Assembly (NCBI RefSeq): GCF_005311025.1
Contig: NZ_CP031747.1
Span: 2,850,954 to 2,914,953, forward strand
Reading direction: 5' to 3'
Source of the DNA: Alcaligenes faecalis
Lineage (GTDB): Bacteria; Pseudomonadota; Gammaproteobacteria; Burkholderiales; Burkholderiaceae_B
DNA length: 64,000 bases
Under the pieces are notes generated by a model. That model had not been told where the DNA came from and searched no databases. It saw only the letters and a program-made list of their open reading frames with translations. Shown piece after piece: positions 41,484-51,637 of this stretch (position 1 is the stretch's first letter; every line of letters begins with the position of its first letter). The translations under genes were made by a program, and so were the position numbers.

Positions 41484-41840
41484 TCAAGGTTTGTTGCCCG
41501 CGTAGTACGCGGCAATATCCGCCATGTCCTGTTCGGACAAGCTCAGCGCAATGGCTTGCATGGTGGGGAAGGTTCGAGCGCCGCTGGCATACTCCTTGAG
41601 TGCTGCTTCTATATAAGCAGCGCCCTGCCCGGCAATCATGGGGACGTGATAGACCTCGGGAAAGCTGGCCTTGTAACCGGGCAAGCCATGACAGCCTATA
41701 CACATGGAGATCTTGTCGCGCGCCGCCTCGGGATTGGCCTTGATCGGCTCGGAATCCTGCGCCTGGGCTGCCCAGGGCAGACAGGAGCTTGAGGCCAGAA
41801 GAAAGAAAGAGACATACCGCTTCATTTGCAACTTCATCAT
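41484..41840 (-). CDS. Periplasmic cytochrome c (single haem)
   Basis: A 118-residue precursor: signal peptide ending near AAQAQ, haem motif CIGCH near residue 47, and a possible axial methionine in FPTMQAIA. It lies 16 bases before the next cytochrome gene on the same strand. Two tandem single-haem units of this kind look like a cytochrome c4 split into two polypeptides. ATGs at 41840 and 41825 are both possible; the first is given. Confidence 0.82.
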   Translation of the reverse strand: MMKLQMKRYVSFFLLASSSCLPWAAQAQDSEPIKANPEAARDKISMCIGCHGLPGYKASFPEVYHVPMIAGQGAAYIEAALKEYASGARTFPTMQAIALSLSEQDMADIAAYYAGNKP

Positions 41841-42056
41841 CGCTATTCGCTTTGTCGTGGAGTTGAAAACGGTCCGGGTCAGGCTCTGCGTCTATTGCAG
41901 CAAAAAGGAATCAACGCGACACCTGGCTCTGTGATGCTGACCGACGAGTACTGAGTCGATTGTATGATAATTGCCAAGGATGACTGATACTAGTATTTAT
42001 ACCCGAGTTTCTATTCTTGACAGATCAACATTTTAAGTACAAGTTTGAGCCGATTT

Positions 42057-42914
42057 ATGACTACTACGACCCGTTTTGAAGGCACCGATCAGTACGTTGC
42101 CACTGATGATTTGAAGCTGGCCGTCAACGCCGCTTTGACGCTACAACGTCCTTTGTTGATCAAAGGTGAGCCCGGCACTGGCAAGACACTGCTAGCCCTG
42201 GAAGTGGCCCGCGCCCTGGGACGCCCCCTGCTGCAATGGCACATCAAGTCCACCACCAAGGCCCATCAGGGCCTGTATGAATACGATGCGGTGTCGCGTC
42301 TGCGTGACTCCCAGTTGGGCGATGAAAAAGTCCGCGACATTGGCAACTACATTGTGCAGGGCACATTGTGGCAAGCGTTTGAGTCCGAGGAACCCACGGT
42401 TGTTCTGATCGACGAAATCGACAAGGCCGACATCGAGTTCCCCAACGACTTGCTGCAGGAACTGGACCGCATGGAGTTTCATGTCTATGAGACTCGCCAG
42501 ACCGTCAAGGCGCGCCATCGTCCCTTGATCATCATTACCTCCAACAATGAAAAAGATCTGCCCGACGCCTTCCTGCGCCGCTGTTTCTTCCATTACATTC
42601 GCTTCCCCGAGCGCGAAACCATGGAACAGATTGTGGCGGTGCATTACCCCAATCTGCGCAGTGACATTCTGTCCAGCGCCCTGGATACCTTCTTTGCCCT
42701 GCGAGATGTCCCCGGCCTGAAGAAAAAGCCGTCTACCTCGGAATTCCTGGACTGGCTGCGTCTGCTGCTGGCCAACGATATTCCTGCCGATGCCCTGCAC
42801 GAGCTGGATGAAGGCTTGCCCCCTATGGCCGGTGCCTTGCTGAAAAACGAACAGGACTTGTCCTTGATGCAGCGTCTGGCCGCCATGAGCCAACGCAGCC
42901 AGCGCCGGAGCTGA
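42057..42914 (+). CDS. MoxR family AAA+ ATPase
   Basis: A 285-residue AAA+ protein: Walker A GEPGTGKT at 37-44, Walker B VVLIDEIDKAD around 115-124, sensor 1 ITSNNEKDLPDAFLRRC. These ATPases act as chaperones that help insert metal or mature partner complexes together with VWA proteins. The start is taken at the ATG at 42057; a TTG 12 bases earlier is possible and neither has a good ribosome-binding site. It heads a three-gene operon with a GNAT enzyme and a CoxE-like VWA protein. Confidence 0.9.
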   Translation: MTTTTRFEGTDQYVATDDLKLAVNAALTLQRPLLIKGEPGTGKTLLALEVARALGRPLLQWHIKSTTKAHQGLYEYDAVSRLRDSQLGDEKVRDIGNYIVQGTLWQAFESEEPTVVLIDEIDKADIEFPNDLLQELDRMEFHVYETRQTVKARHRPLIIITSNNEKDLPDAFLRRCFFHYIRFPERETMEQIVAVHYPNLRSDILSSALDTFFALRDVPGLKKKPSTSEFLDWLRLLLANDIPADALHELDEGLPPMAGALLKNEQDLSLMQRLAAMSQRSQRRS

Positions 42915-42915
42915 T

Positions 42916-43536
42916 ATGCAAACAAGCGCTTTTTCCCAGCCATTGGCCCCCGTGACGCTGGAAGGATGGGACGTGCGTCTGGAGCCTTTGCAATTGGCGC
43001 ACGTGGAGTTACTGGAAGCCGCCGCTGCCGATGGCGAACTTTGGAATGTACGTGTAACCAGCGTGCCCGCCCCCGGCCAGGCCCAGGACTATGTAAAAAA
43101 GGCGCTGGACGGCCTGGAGCAAGGCCATATGCTGCCCTTTCTGGTGCGTGACCTGAGAACAGACCGGGCTGTCGGCACTACGCGCTATCACGACATTATT
43201 GCGCCAGTGGCCCGCCTGGAAATCGGCTACACCTGGTACGCGCGCAGCGCCCAACGCAGCCACGTCAATACCGCGGCCAAACTGCTCCTGCTGCAACATG
43301 CATTCGAGACCTTGGGAGCCGGAGTCGTGGGCTGGCGTACCGACCACCTGAATTTCAAATCCCAGCAAGCCATCACCCGGCTGGGAGCGCGTTTCGATGG
43401 TCGTGTCCGCCACCATGCCATCCGCCGCGATGGCACGATACGCGACACCATGTTCTACAGCTTGATGGCAGGCGAGTGGCCCGATACCCGCGCCCACTTG
43501 CAGGACAAACTAAGGCAGCACAGCCATGTTGCTTGA
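42916..43536 (+). CDS. GNAT family N-acetyltransferase
   Basis: A 206-residue acetyltransferase of the RimJ/RimL-like group: LEPLQLAHVELLEAAA at the start, VGTTRYHDIIAP and the acetyl-CoA site region ARSAQRSHVNTAAKLLLLQHAFE (in parts), then RLGARFDGRVRHH. It sits 1 base after the MoxR gene and overlaps the VWA gene by 11 bases, so all three are translated together. Insertion of an acetyltransferase into a MoxR-VWA pair is unusual; it might modify a target of that chaperone. Confidence 0.85.
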   Translation: MQTSAFSQPLAPVTLEGWDVRLEPLQLAHVELLEAAAADGELWNVRVTSVPAPGQAQDYVKKALDGLEQGHMLPFLVRDLRTDRAVGTTRYHDIIAPVARLEIGYTWYARSAQRSHVNTAAKLLLLQHAFETLGAGVVGWRTDHLNFKSQQAITRLGARFDGRVRHHAIRRDGTIRDTMFYSLMAGEWPDTRAHLQDKLRQHSHVA

Positions 43537-44698
43537 TTTCTTCTACCACCTGCGTGAACGTGGCCTGCCAGTGGCCATTCAGGAACACCTGACGCTGCTG
43601 GACGCCTTGTGCAAAGGCATCATGCCGCCCACGCTGGACGATTTTTATCATCTATCCAGACTGGTTCTTATCAAAGACGAAACGCTTTACGACCGCTTTG
43701 ATCTGGCCTTTGGGGAGTTCTATCAGCCGCAGCTGGAAGCGCTGGCCAAAGATAAAACCCTGCCCGAGGACTGGCTGCGCAAAACCCTGACGCGTAACCT
43801 TACTCCGGAACAGAAAGCCGCACTGGAAAAGCATGGCTTGGAAAAGCTGCTGGAGATGTTCAAGGAACGTCTGAAAGAGCAGCAAGGGCGTCATGCAGGC
43901 GGCAACAAGTGGATTGGAACCGGCGGCTCCTCGCCGTTTGGACATGGTGGCTATCATCCCGAAGGTATCCGCATTGGTGGCCCTTCGGCAGGAAACCGTA
44001 CCGCCATCAAGGTCTGGGAAAAGCGCGAGTTCGTGGACTACGACGACCAGCAAGAGCTGGGCACACGCAACTTCAAGATGGCGCTACGTCGCCTGCGACG
44101 CTTTGCACGCCAAGGTGCCCCTACCGAGCTGGATCTGGACAGCACCATACGCGAGACGGCTCGCAATGCGGGCATGCTGGATTTGCAAATGCAGGCCGAG
44201 CGACAAAACCGCGTCAATGTGCTGATGCTGCTGGATATAGGCGGCAGCATGGATGACCACATCGCCCAGGTTGAATCCCTGTTCTCGGCCGCACGTTCCG
44301 AATTCAAACACCTGGAGGCCTACTACTTCCATAACTGCGTGTATGAATCGGTATGGCGGAACAATTCACGCCGCCAAAGCGAACGACTGGAAACCTGGGA
44401 TTTGCTGCGCAAGTACAACGAGGACTGGCGCGTCATTATCGTGGGCGATGCCACCATGAGTCCTTACGAGATCATGGCCCCAGGTGGTTCTGTCGAGCAC
44501 TACAACAAGGAAACCGGCGCAGCCTGGCTGCAAAGACTGAACGACCACTGGCCACGTATTGCCTGGCTCAACCCCGAGCCGCAGGCTTACTGGCCGTACC
44601 GCCAATCCATTGCCATCATTCAGAATCTGATGTCCGACCATATGTACCCCGTCACCAGCGCAGGGCTGGAAGAGGCAATGCGGTACTTGTCGCGGTAG
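43526..44698 (+). CDS. CoxE-like von Willebrand factor A domain protein
   Basis: A 390-residue protein. The N-terminal half (FFYHLRERGLPVAIQEHLTLLDAL) and a Gly-rich linker (about 125-160) are typical of VWA partners of MoxR ATPases such as CoxE. The VWA domain starts near residue 228 with LMLLDIGGSMDDH; the MIDAS here reads D-x-G-x-S instead of D-x-S-x-S, so metal binding may be weakened. It most likely works with the MoxR ATPase on maturation of an unknown complex. A terminator follows. Confidence 0.87.
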   Translation: MLLDFFYHLRERGLPVAIQEHLTLLDALCKGIMPPTLDDFYHLSRLVLIKDETLYDRFDLAFGEFYQPQLEALAKDKTLPEDWLRKTLTRNLTPEQKAALEKHGLEKLLEMFKERLKEQQGRHAGGNKWIGTGGSSPFGHGGYHPEGIRIGGPSAGNRTAIKVWEKREFVDYDDQQELGTRNFKMALRRLRRFARQGAPTELDLDSTIRETARNAGMLDLQMQAERQNRVNVLMLLDIGGSMDDHIAQVESLFSAARSEFKHLEAYYFHNCVYESVWRNNSRRQSERLETWDLLRKYNEDWRVIIVGDATMSPYEIMAPGGSVEHYNKETGAAWLQRLNDHWPRIAWLNPEPQAYWPYRQSIAIIQNLMSDHMYPVTSAGLEEAMRYLSR

Positions 44699-44725
44699 CA
44701 TCAGACCTTTATCAAGCAGCAAGTT

Positions 44726-44752
44726 AAAAGACCCGAATTTCGGGTCTTTTTT
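44726..44752 (+). terminator. Rho-independent terminator of the MoxR operon
   Basis: AAAAGACCCGA / TCGGGTCTTTT stem with TTT continuation, 28 bases past the VWA gene stop. Confidence 0.9.
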
Positions 44753-44763
44753 ATTTACGATTA

Positions 44764-44797
44764 AAAAACCCGCAGAGTCTTGCGACTGTGCGGGTTT
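44764..44797 (-). terminator. Rho-independent terminator of the DUF2968 gene / Tad locus
   Basis: AAAACCCGCAGAGTC / GACTGTGCGGGTTTT stem with a TTGC loop, followed on the minus strand by T's. It ends leftward transcription coming from the Tad region. Confidence 0.88.
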
Positions 44798-44823
44798 TCA
44801 ATCAGGCTTTGCTACTGCAGCGA

Positions 44824-45537
44824 TCAACGACCTCGTTGACGCTGCAACATCCCGGCACGCTGTCGCTCCAGATCCTTGATCTGACTCTGCAATTCACGCA
44901 ACTGCTCTCGGGCTTCACGCTCTTGTTCGGCCAGCGCCTGGGCTTCGCGACGGGACTCCTCGCGCTGAGCAATGGCCAAGGCCTCTTGCTGACGCTGCAA
45001 CGCCAAGTCGTTCTGCAGCACGGTCAATTGATCGGCGCTTTCATTCAATTGCTTTTCAGCCTTGGCAACTTCAGCCTGCAGCTTGATGCGCTCCAGATCG
45101 GCGGCGGCATAGTCCACCGTGTCCTGACGGTACTGGGTGTACATGCGCTCGGCCAGGGATTCGTCGGTGGTCTTGAAGACGCGCCAGAACTCACGCTGCT
45201 GGAACAGGGCCACGTAGTAGGTCATGCTTTCGGCAGAGAACAACAGACTGGCACCGAAGCGACCGTTATAGGCGGTACGCAGCTCTTGCACGGCACGGGC
45301 CTGAATCAGCTGCTGCAACTGAGCCACAGTGGTGTTTTGATAAGCCGGGGCCGCTGCGGGCGCTGAAGCAGCGGCTGGAGCCGCAACCGGGGCTACCTCT
45401 TCAACCTCTTGTTCCTGGGTTTGCGCGACCACGGGCCGCTCTGGCTCCTGCACCAAAGACACCGAGCTGCACGCTGACAAGAAAAGAAGTCCCCCCAAGG
45501 ACAGCAACACCGCCGTCTTCTGACTAAGGTTCACCAT
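44824..45537 (-). CDS. DUF2968-like lipoprotein with long coiled coil
   Basis: A 237-residue lipoprotein: lipobox LFLSAC near residue 21, an Ala/Pro/Glu-rich linker to about 55, a conserved block TVAQLQQLIQARAVQELRTAYNGRFGASLLF (in parts) that I recall from DUF2968 proteins, and a C-terminal coiled coil rich in Gln/Glu/Arg (about 145-235). The start at 45537 has AAGGG at six bases. It lies 61 bases after the sigma-54 activator gene on the same strand and may be co-transcribed with the Tad locus. Function unknown. Confidence 0.75.
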   Translation of the reverse strand: MVNLSQKTAVLLSLGGLLFLSACSSVSLVQEPERPVVAQTQEQEVEEVAPVAAPAAASAPAAAPAYQNTTVAQLQQLIQARAVQELRTAYNGRFGASLLFSAESMTYYVALFQQREFWRVFKTTDESLAERMYTQYRQDTVDYAAADLERIKLQAEVAKAEKQLNESADQLTVLQNDLALQRQQEALAIAQREESRREAQALAEQEREAREQLRELQSQIKDLERQRAGMLQRQRGR

Positions 45538-45598
45538 ACCCATCCCTTGATAAACAATTTTTTTGTGTTTAGCTTGATACACAGAATCAGCCCGTATT

Positions 45599-47002
45599 CT
45601 AAACGCGGCTTGTCGCATCTTGTGCCTTTATGTTGAATTTGCGCATCTTTTCCCACAAAACTTTACGAGAAATCCCTAATACGGCAGCGGTATCCTGCCG
45701 TCGCCAGTTCTGAGTATCCAGAACCGAAATAATACGTGCACGCTCTTCCTGCTCCTGTGCGCTCAAGCTGATGACGGGCTCGGGCCTCTCCAGAATGGGT
45801 GCACCTTCAGGCAAAGCCAGAGCCGGGGCCATAACGGGGGCATTGAAACGTTCCAGCACTTGCCGCAACTGCACCGACTCCCAGGCCCCAAACTGCTTGC
45901 TCATGACAGCAACGCGCTCCACCAGATTAGCCAGCTCGCGCACATTGCCGTTAAAGCGCATGCTGCCCACCGCATCCAGAACCCATTGAGGGATATCCTC
46001 GACGTCACACTCCAGGGCCTGTTCCAGCAAGGCGCAGAAAATGGCGATTTTTTCCTGGGAGCCACGCTGCTCCAGATTCGGAATCAGCAGCTCCACCACG
46101 GCCAGGCGGTAATACAGGTCTGCACGGAACTGGCCTTGTTGCACCAGCCCCAAGAGGTTTTTATTGGTAGCGGCCACCATACGAAAATCCACCGGAATCT
46201 GTTGCGTCGACCCCAGACGCGTCACGGAACGCTGTTCCAGTACACGCAGCAATTTGACCTGTTGATGCAGGGGCAAATCCCCAATTTCATCCAGGAACAA
46301 GGTGCCTTGATCCGCCTGCTCGAAATAACCTTTATGAGCACCGATCGCGCCTGTAAAAGCCCCTTTCGCGTGGCCGAAGAAGTGGGCTTCAAACAGGCCC
46401 TCAGGCACCGCCCCGCAATTCACCGGAACAAAGGGCCCTTGCGCTCGTGAAGAACGCTCGTGCAGCAATTGAGCGATGCGTTCTTTGCCCACACCTGTTT
46501 CACCATGAATCAGAACACTGGCCCCGCTATCGGCGTACATATCCGCTTCAGCAATCAAGGCCCGCATCACAGGCGATACGGCTACTAATGGTTGAGGACC
46601 ACCTTGCCCTTCGCGCTCGACCTGTGCGGTCAGCCCGGCCAGCTTGGCCACCAGGGTACGCAGCTCAGCCTGACTGAAAGACAGCGGCAAGGTATAGGAG
46701 TAGGCCGAGGGGTAAAAACGCGGGTCGTAGCCCCGGTCCTCCGAGGCCACCCAGATCACCGGAATGGCGTGCTCGACCAGCCACTGGTGCTGCTCAAAAC
46801 GTCCCTGGGCCATCACACTGACGGACACCAATGCAACCGCATGGCGCGTGGGATGACGCTCGGCGTCCAGCACCAGGGAAGGCTCTACGCGCATGACCGC
46901 TACCGAACTGGGTTCCATGGCGCGCTCGGCACGCGTCACCAGATCGGAACTACCCTCCCAGACGTATAAAACGGGTTCATTACCCATAAAGCTGACGCTC
47001 AT
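45599..47002 (-). CDS. Sigma-54-dependent transcriptional activator (Tad locus)
   Basis: A 467-residue enhancer-binding protein. Walker A GETGVGKE (167-174), sigma-54-contacting GAFTGA (214-219) and Walker [11 protein letters not shown] (233-242) are intact; the Fis-type HTH is at the C-terminus ([20 protein letters not shown]). The N-terminal 130 residues resemble a receiver in layout but lack recognisable phosphorylation residues. GGGAGG lies upstream of the ATG at 47002. As the last gene of the Tad cluster it probably activates pilus genes with RpoN; I could not find a correctly spaced -24/-12 element in front of flp. Confidence 0.9.
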   Translation of the reverse strand: MSVSFMGNEPVLYVWEGSSDLVTRAERAMEPSSVAVMRVEPSLVLDAERHPTRHAVALVSVSVMAQGRFEQHQWLVEHAIPVIWVASEDRGYDPRFYPSAYSYTLPLSFSQAELRTLVAKLAGLTAQVEREGQGGPQPLVAVSPVMRALIAEADMYADSGASVLIHGETGVGKERIAQLLHERSSRAQGPFVPVNCGAVPEGLFEAHFFGHAKGAFTGAIGAHKGYFEQADQGTLFLDEIGDLPLHQQVKLLRVLEQRSVTRLGSTQQIPVDFRMVAATNKNLLGLVQQGQFRADLYYRLAVVELLIPNLEQRGSQEKIAIFCALLEQALECDVEDIPQWVLDAVGSMRFNGNVRELANLVERVAVMSKQFGAWESVQLRQVLERFNAPVMAPALALPEGAPILERPEPVISLSAQEQEERARIISVLDTQNWRRQDTAAVLGISRKVLWEKMRKFNIKAQDATSRV

Positions 47003-47022
47003 TGCTGTATTCGCCTCCCGCC

Positions 47023-49095
47023 CTATTGCACCAGATAGGCAGTACCGCACTGCACATCATGAAGTTTCACATCCGCCTCGACCAGGCTCAGGCCCAGCAG
47101 CTTCAGCAGTTCTTCCAGCAGCGCGCTCAAACCTTGCAATACAGGGTCTAACAAAGCGACAACCAAACTTAGAACGGCACCAACCAGGTTGGAGTCTTTA
47201 AAGACCAGCACCTCTACCGCGCCTGTCCGGCACTCGCGCATGGCTTTCTGGCCACCTATACCGCCAATCACACAAGCCAGATCGCTCAAGGGAGCACCCA
47301 GCAGGGTTGTCAGCAAATTATCGACAAAGCCCAGAGTTCCGCCCAACACACCAATCAAACCGTTCTGGCTCATGGTGCGGGACAGTTGCTCCATGCGTTC
47401 CTTGGACCAGTTCATCTCGTTCACAACGGCAGAAATTGAGCGGCCCGCCCCATCACCGACCAGACTTTCTGCCATCTGACGTTTACCGGAAGCGCCACTC
47501 CAGGGCGTGTTCAGCAAGTCGCCCAGAATGCCCGACAGAACCGCATCGGAGAGCAGGCGCACACTGCGGGACAAGTCCAGCTGAGTTGCGTTCACGGTTG
47601 CTTCCGAAGGCTCGCCCGGAGGCGCTGTCAGCGTCACATGAACCGGGTTTTTGGTATCAATCAGGGGCAAGGTGACTTTGGCAGTCAAAGGCAAGATACC
47701 CAGCACATTGATGACACGATGGCGCTGAATCTGCCCGAAGGATTCGTCCTTGCAGCTATTGCTGGTCGAAAAGAAATCCGAATGCGGGAACTTGCCCAGA
47801 CACACATTCACCAAGGAGGATTTGACCGCAATCGTGGCCTGATTCTCGGCAATCGGGGCACGACAGATATTGACGAGCTCCCCAGTGGCTTGGGACAACT
47901 CGATAATGACCGGCAAGCTGACTTCGGTTCCCAGCACCTTCAGGATCGGGCCGGCCAATGGAATCTTGGAAGTATCCAGATTCAGATAGACTCGCACACC
48001 TGCCGAGTTCGCTTTAGTGCCTATCCCGCCCATGGCGATGCTGGGCGGCTCCACAACCCGCACTCGCAAATCCAGGGCGTTATTGAACATATTGGTCAAA
48101 CCGGAAGGCAGCGCAGTCAGGTTCAAATCAATCAGATTCTTGCCATTGGCCACCACCAGTCCCGTGTTGACCAGTTGCAGCACGTCCAGGTTCACATTCA
48201 AGGCCGACAAGGGATCCACACCATCGATCAAGGCCAGAATACCGCCATCGCCCAGCAGTTTGACGGGCAAATCCAGAGGCCCGACGCCCAGCAACAAGCG
48301 GATGTATTCCTGCAGGGCCCCAACGTCCAGACCCAGTGTTTTTTGCTGGTCCAGCAAGGCCAGGCTGGCACTTAGCAAATCGGCCAAAGTCAGCTGCTCC
48401 AGCCGGGCCAATTCTTCAGGTGTACCCACTCCTGCGATAACCGTGGCGGGCAATCCCAAGGCTTTCAACAAACCGGAAGGCGTAATCTTGGCATTGACCA
48501 AACCGGCCGAGTCCAGCACCGTCAACTGGTCCGGGCGCAGGCCCACGCCGCGCAGCAGGTTATAGACCAGACCATTGCGCTTCAAGGACAAAAGGCGACT
48601 GCCCACGGAGAAGGTCGCAACCGGCTCACTGTTCTTGGCGGTGGCAACCGCCTCAATCACCGAGGAAGTAAAGAAAGGGAACAGAGAAGGCGGCTGATAG
48701 CTCAAATGCACGCGCACGGAATCAGCGGGCAAGGAAGAAACAAAACGCTGGGCCGGATCACTGTGGCTGCTATTCCATTTACCACAAAAGACTTTGGCAC
48801 CATCGCCCGTCAAACCCGCAGCAGGCGAATCGGGCTGGCTATTCAGGCTGAACCTGGCCATGCTTTCACCTTGCTGGCAGCCCAGCGCATCCCCGGAACC
48901 CAAGGCCTGCGCCCCCGCCAGTGCAGCCAGGTCAGCCGCGTTTTGCAGCCCCCGCTTCACATGGAAGTTATGCCCCAGATGCGCCGCCCCCAGCAACACC
49001 AGCCCCACCAGCAACGCGGCGGCTGCAGGCACAATAATGGAACCTTGCTGCTTATGTGCCTGCTCGCTCTGGGTTCGAGTTCTTCCCCATTTCAT
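47023..49095 (-). CDS. TadG-like pilus locus protein
   Basis: A 690-residue protein with a short basic N-terminus, one membrane segment (about 17-37: [21 protein letters not shown]) and a TadE/TadG-like N-terminal segment ([18 protein letters not shown]), followed by a large extracytoplasmic region. This is the DUF2134/TadG arrangement. Four or more cysteines lie in the outer part. AGGAG precedes the ATG at 49095. In Tad systems TadG is a membrane protein of the pilus machine whose exact role is open. Its large domain shows Leu/Gly-rich stretches that I cannot assign. Confidence 0.8.
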   Translation of the reverse strand: MKWGRTRTQSEQAHKQQGSIIVPAAAALLVGLVLLGAAHLGHNFHVKRGLQNAADLAALAGAQALGSGDALGCQQGESMARFSLNSQPDSPAAGLTGDGAKVFCGKWNSSHSDPAQRFVSSLPADSVRVHLSYQPPSLFPFFTSSVIEAVATAKNSEPVATFSVGSRLLSLKRNGLVYNLLRGVGLRPDQLTVLDSAGLVNAKITPSGLLKALGLPATVIAGVGTPEELARLEQLTLADLLSASLALLDQQKTLGLDVGALQEYIRLLLGVGPLDLPVKLLGDGGILALIDGVDPLSALNVNLDVLQLVNTGLVVANGKNLIDLNLTALPSGLTNMFNNALDLRVRVVEPPSIAMGGIGTKANSAGVRVYLNLDTSKIPLAGPILKVLGTEVSLPVIIELSQATGELVNICRAPIAENQATIAVKSSLVNVCLGKFPHSDFFSTSNSCKDESFGQIQRHRVINVLGILPLTAKVTLPLIDTKNPVHVTLTAPPGEPSEATVNATQLDLSRSVRLLSDAVLSGILGDLLNTPWSGASGKRQMAESLVGDGAGRSISAVVNEMNWSKERMEQLSRTMSQNGLIGVLGGTLGFVDNLLTTLLGAPLSDLACVIGGIGGQKAMRECRTGAVEVLVFKDSNLVGAVLSLVVALLDPVLQGLSALLEELLKLLGLSLVEADVKLHDVQCGTAYLVQ

Positions 49096-49129
49096 CTCGC
49101 TCTCCTGACCCACTCCAGCCCTGTGGGCT

Positions 49130-49618
49130 TTAATCACTACCGTTTGTTTTGATGCGCTCTTTCATGTACTCAGGAATGGGATGCTTGAAGCTCTCCAAAT
49201 AGCGCTCCCAGGCCAGATTGGCTGCCGCACCATGCACCGGCAAGACCTTGCCTTCTCGGTCCGGGTCGGCCTGCATGCTGAGCAGGCTGCGGGTATCAGG
49301 CCCCACCTCGATGCGCGGCGGAATATGGCGGCGCTCGTTCTGTACATGCACAGGCAGGCCCTCCACTTCAGGCCAAGGGTGTACTTCCTCATCACTCAAG
49401 CGGTACTTCTCGTAAGGCTGACGCTCAGCAGGCGCTGTTTCTGCCGCCGGAGCGGCCGGTGTGTGCACACCCTGATTGCTGGCCGCTGCCGGGCTGGTGC
49501 TGACCGGGTAGGTGCTGGTGCCTGAAACCATGGTTCCAGTCAGCGGAGCTTGTGTCTGCGCCCAGGCACTACTGGCCATCAACAAGGTGCAGCAGGCCAA
49601 AATGCGGGATCGGTTCAT
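49130..49618 (-). CDS. DUF3613-like periplasmic protein
   Basis: A 162-residue secreted protein (signal peptide ending SSAWA|Q). The C-terminal part, DTRSLLSMQADPDREGKVLPV and NLAWERYLESFKHPIPEYM (in parts), is the DUF3613 signature found in Tad loci of Burkholderiales. The middle is a Pro/Ala/Thr-rich linker. It lies between tadD and the TadG-like gene. Role unknown, likely a periplasmic accessory. Confidence 0.75.
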   Translation of the reverse strand: MNRSRILACCTLLMASSAWAQTQAPLTGTMVSGTSTYPVSTSPAAASNQGVHTPAAPAAETAPAERQPYEKYRLSDEEVHPWPEVEGLPVHVQNERRHIPPRIEVGPDTRSLLSMQADPDREGKVLPVHGAAANLAWERYLESFKHPIPEYMKERIKTNGSD

Positions 49619-49643
49619 TGCGATATCCTTGAAAAAACGGCAA

Positions 49644-50642
49644 TCAATTCATTGACGAAGACACAGGGCCCAGGCTTTCCAGCAAGGGACGGTTCAAGCC
49701 CGCTTGCGTAGAAGAAACCACAACCGCAGCAGGACGAGCCACGGCCGGGTTTGGTGCCTGGGCGGATCGGTTCAAGACCACCTGGCCCATCGCCGTCGGA
49801 GTAGCCGGACTCAATGCCACCGCCTGGGCTCTGGCCTGCTCATCCTTTGCAGCCGCTGCCATACGCAGCTCGTGTTGTTTCTGCATTTGCTGACGGGCGT
49901 GCAATTGCTCCAGCTCCTGTCCAATCTGTTCGGCCATCTGCACAATGGCTTGCTGGGTTGCGGCGTCCATACCTGCTTGCTGCATCACAAAGCCAGCCCG
50001 TTGCGTTTCCTGGCTGACCAGCAAATACAAGGCCATATTGCTCAGTATCTTGGGGTTATCCGGGGCCAGTTCGGCCGCCTTGCCCAGGGCCAGACGTGCT
50101 TCGTGAGGGCGACCGGAACGCAAGTAGGCATAAGCCAGATCGCTTTGCACAATCGCATTCGTGGGGTCTTGCCCAGCCGCCTGCTTAAGGAAATGAGCAG
50201 CCTGATCAAAGTGTTCTTGCGAGCCAGCAATCAAACCCAAACCTTGATAAGCCCGTCCGGCCACGGGCGTATTCAACAGGGACTTGAAGGTGTGCGCTGC
50301 CTGCTCCAGCTGTCCGGTTTGACGCTGTGCTTCAGCCCGCAACACCATGACCTCCGGGTCTGCGCCATATTCCTTTTCCATGGCTTCGGCATAGGCCAGG
50401 GACGCAAAGTAGCGGCCCTGTTTTTGCGTCTCTTCCAGCATGCGTACCGCCATCTGCTTGTCAGTCGGTCTGCGCTTTTCCCAATGCTCAATTTCCTTGC
50501 TCTGCAAGAAGGCTTCCTGTTCCTGTTGCTGACGCACCAGCTCATAGGCGGAGTCCGTGGTGGAACACGCCACCAGCAAAGTACTCCCCAAACCCAGCGC
50601 AGCCCAGCGCATCAAGGGACGAGTCCATATCGACGTTTTCAT
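49644..50642 (-). CDS. tadD: TadD-like TPR lipoprotein
   Basis: A 332-residue lipoprotein (lipobox LLVAC near 27) with about five TPR units (QTGQLEQAAHTFKSLLNTPVAGRAYQGLGLIAG in parts; DLAYAYLRSGRPHEARLALGKAAELAPDNPKIL in parts). TadD is the pilotin-like assembly factor for the RcpA secretin. The start at 50642 lies after GGAGG; its mRNA start region overlaps the tadC stop. C-terminal tail is Ala/Val-rich and probably unstructured. Confidence 0.85.
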   Translation of the reverse strand: MKTSIWTRPLMRWAALGLGSTLLVACSTTDSAYELVRQQQEQEAFLQSKEIEHWEKRRPTDKQMAVRMLEETQKQGRYFASLAYAEAMEKEYGADPEVMVLRAEAQRQTGQLEQAAHTFKSLLNTPVAGRAYQGLGLIAGSQEHFDQAAHFLKQAAGQDPTNAIVQSDLAYAYLRSGRPHEARLALGKAAELAPDNPKILSNMALYLLVSQETQRAGFVMQQAGMDAATQQAIVQMAEQIGQELEQLHARQQMQKQHELRMAAAAKDEQARAQAVALSPATPTAMGQVVLNRSAQAPNPAVARPAAVVVSSTQAGLNRPLLESLGPVSSSMN

Positions 50643-50647
50643 CAAAG

Positions 50648-51628
50648 TCACCCTCCGGCCACTTGGCTCAAGCCACGGAACAAGGCCAGAAAACCTGACC
50701 CCGCAGTAATAATCAACAAGGCAGGCAGCAAAGTCAGCACCATGACGCCCGTCATCTTTACGGTCAATTTGCCTACCTTGGCTTTCAGCTCCAGGCGACG
50801 CTGCTCGCGCAAGCGCACACCGAAGCGGTGCAGGGGTTCCTGCATCGCACCACCGTGCTGGTCCACCTGCACAATCAGGCGACAGATCACGGCCAGATCC
50901 TCGTTGGTAAAGCCGCTGGCAATCCGCTCCAACGACTGTTCACGAGTACGACCACGGGCATATTGCTCGACCGCAATGGTCAGCTCTGAGCCCATGACGG
51001 GAATCACGTCATGGAACTCGCGCTCGATAGTGTGCAAGGTCTGGTCCATGGACAGGCCCACGCCTTGCAGCAAACGCAGCAAATCCACAAACAGGGGCAG
51101 CTCCGCAGCGATACGCAGACGACGTTGCGAGACCCGGCGCGCCAGCCACCATTTGGGCAGCATCCAGCCCAGGGCAAAGCCAATGAACACAGACACAAAC
51201 GGCACATACTCATTCAGCCTGCGAGTCATGGGCAGCAAGCTGAACAGGACAATCAGAACGATGCTCAGGCCGACTCGACTCAGGACGAAATACTGCCGCG
51301 CCACATCAATGTGCTTGAAGCCCGCATTCATGATGAGTACGCGATCTTCCTCGCTAAGCAGACTGGACCCGAAACGCCCTTTCAGCCAGCGCTCGCCCAG
51401 ACTGCCTGCCTGCATCTTGATCTGTTCCACCGTCTGGCGAGACTGGCTGGGCGCCTGCGTCATGTGCGGCGCGCCTTTCAGGCGTTCATCCACCGCCTGG
51501 CTCAAACGCATGGCTTGCTGACGCTGCTGCCAATGGTTGTGAAACCACAAGGCAAACAGAATCAGGCCAGCCAGAGCGCAAGCCACAGCTCCCCAGACCA
51601 GAACGGTTTGTGCTTCCAAGGCCATCAT
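50648..51628 (-). CDS. tadC: TadC, type II secretion F-family inner-membrane platform protein
   Basis: A 326-residue polytopic protein with membrane segments near 10-30, 115-160 and 295-320 and the T2SSF core (ELPLFVDLLRLLQGVGLSMDQTL in parts, QVDQHGGAMQEPLHRF). With TadB it forms the inner-membrane platform that TadA drives for pilin polymerisation. AGGAG precedes the ATG; the tadB stop lies 9 bases away. Confidence 0.93.
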   Translation of the reverse strand: MMALEAQTVLVWGAVACALAGLILFALWFHNHWQQRQQAMRLSQAVDERLKGAPHMTQAPSQSRQTVEQIKMQAGSLGERWLKGRFGSSLLSEEDRVLIMNAGFKHIDVARQYFVLSRVGLSIVLIVLFSLLPMTRRLNEYVPFVSVFIGFALGWMLPKWWLARRVSQRRLRIAAELPLFVDLLRLLQGVGLSMDQTLHTIEREFHDVIPVMGSELTIAVEQYARGRTREQSLERIASGFTNEDLAVICRLIVQVDQHGGAMQEPLHRFGVRLREQRRLELKAKVGKLTVKMTGVMVLTLLPALLIITAGSGFLALFRGLSQVAGG

Positions 51629-51637
51629 GTCTTGCTC

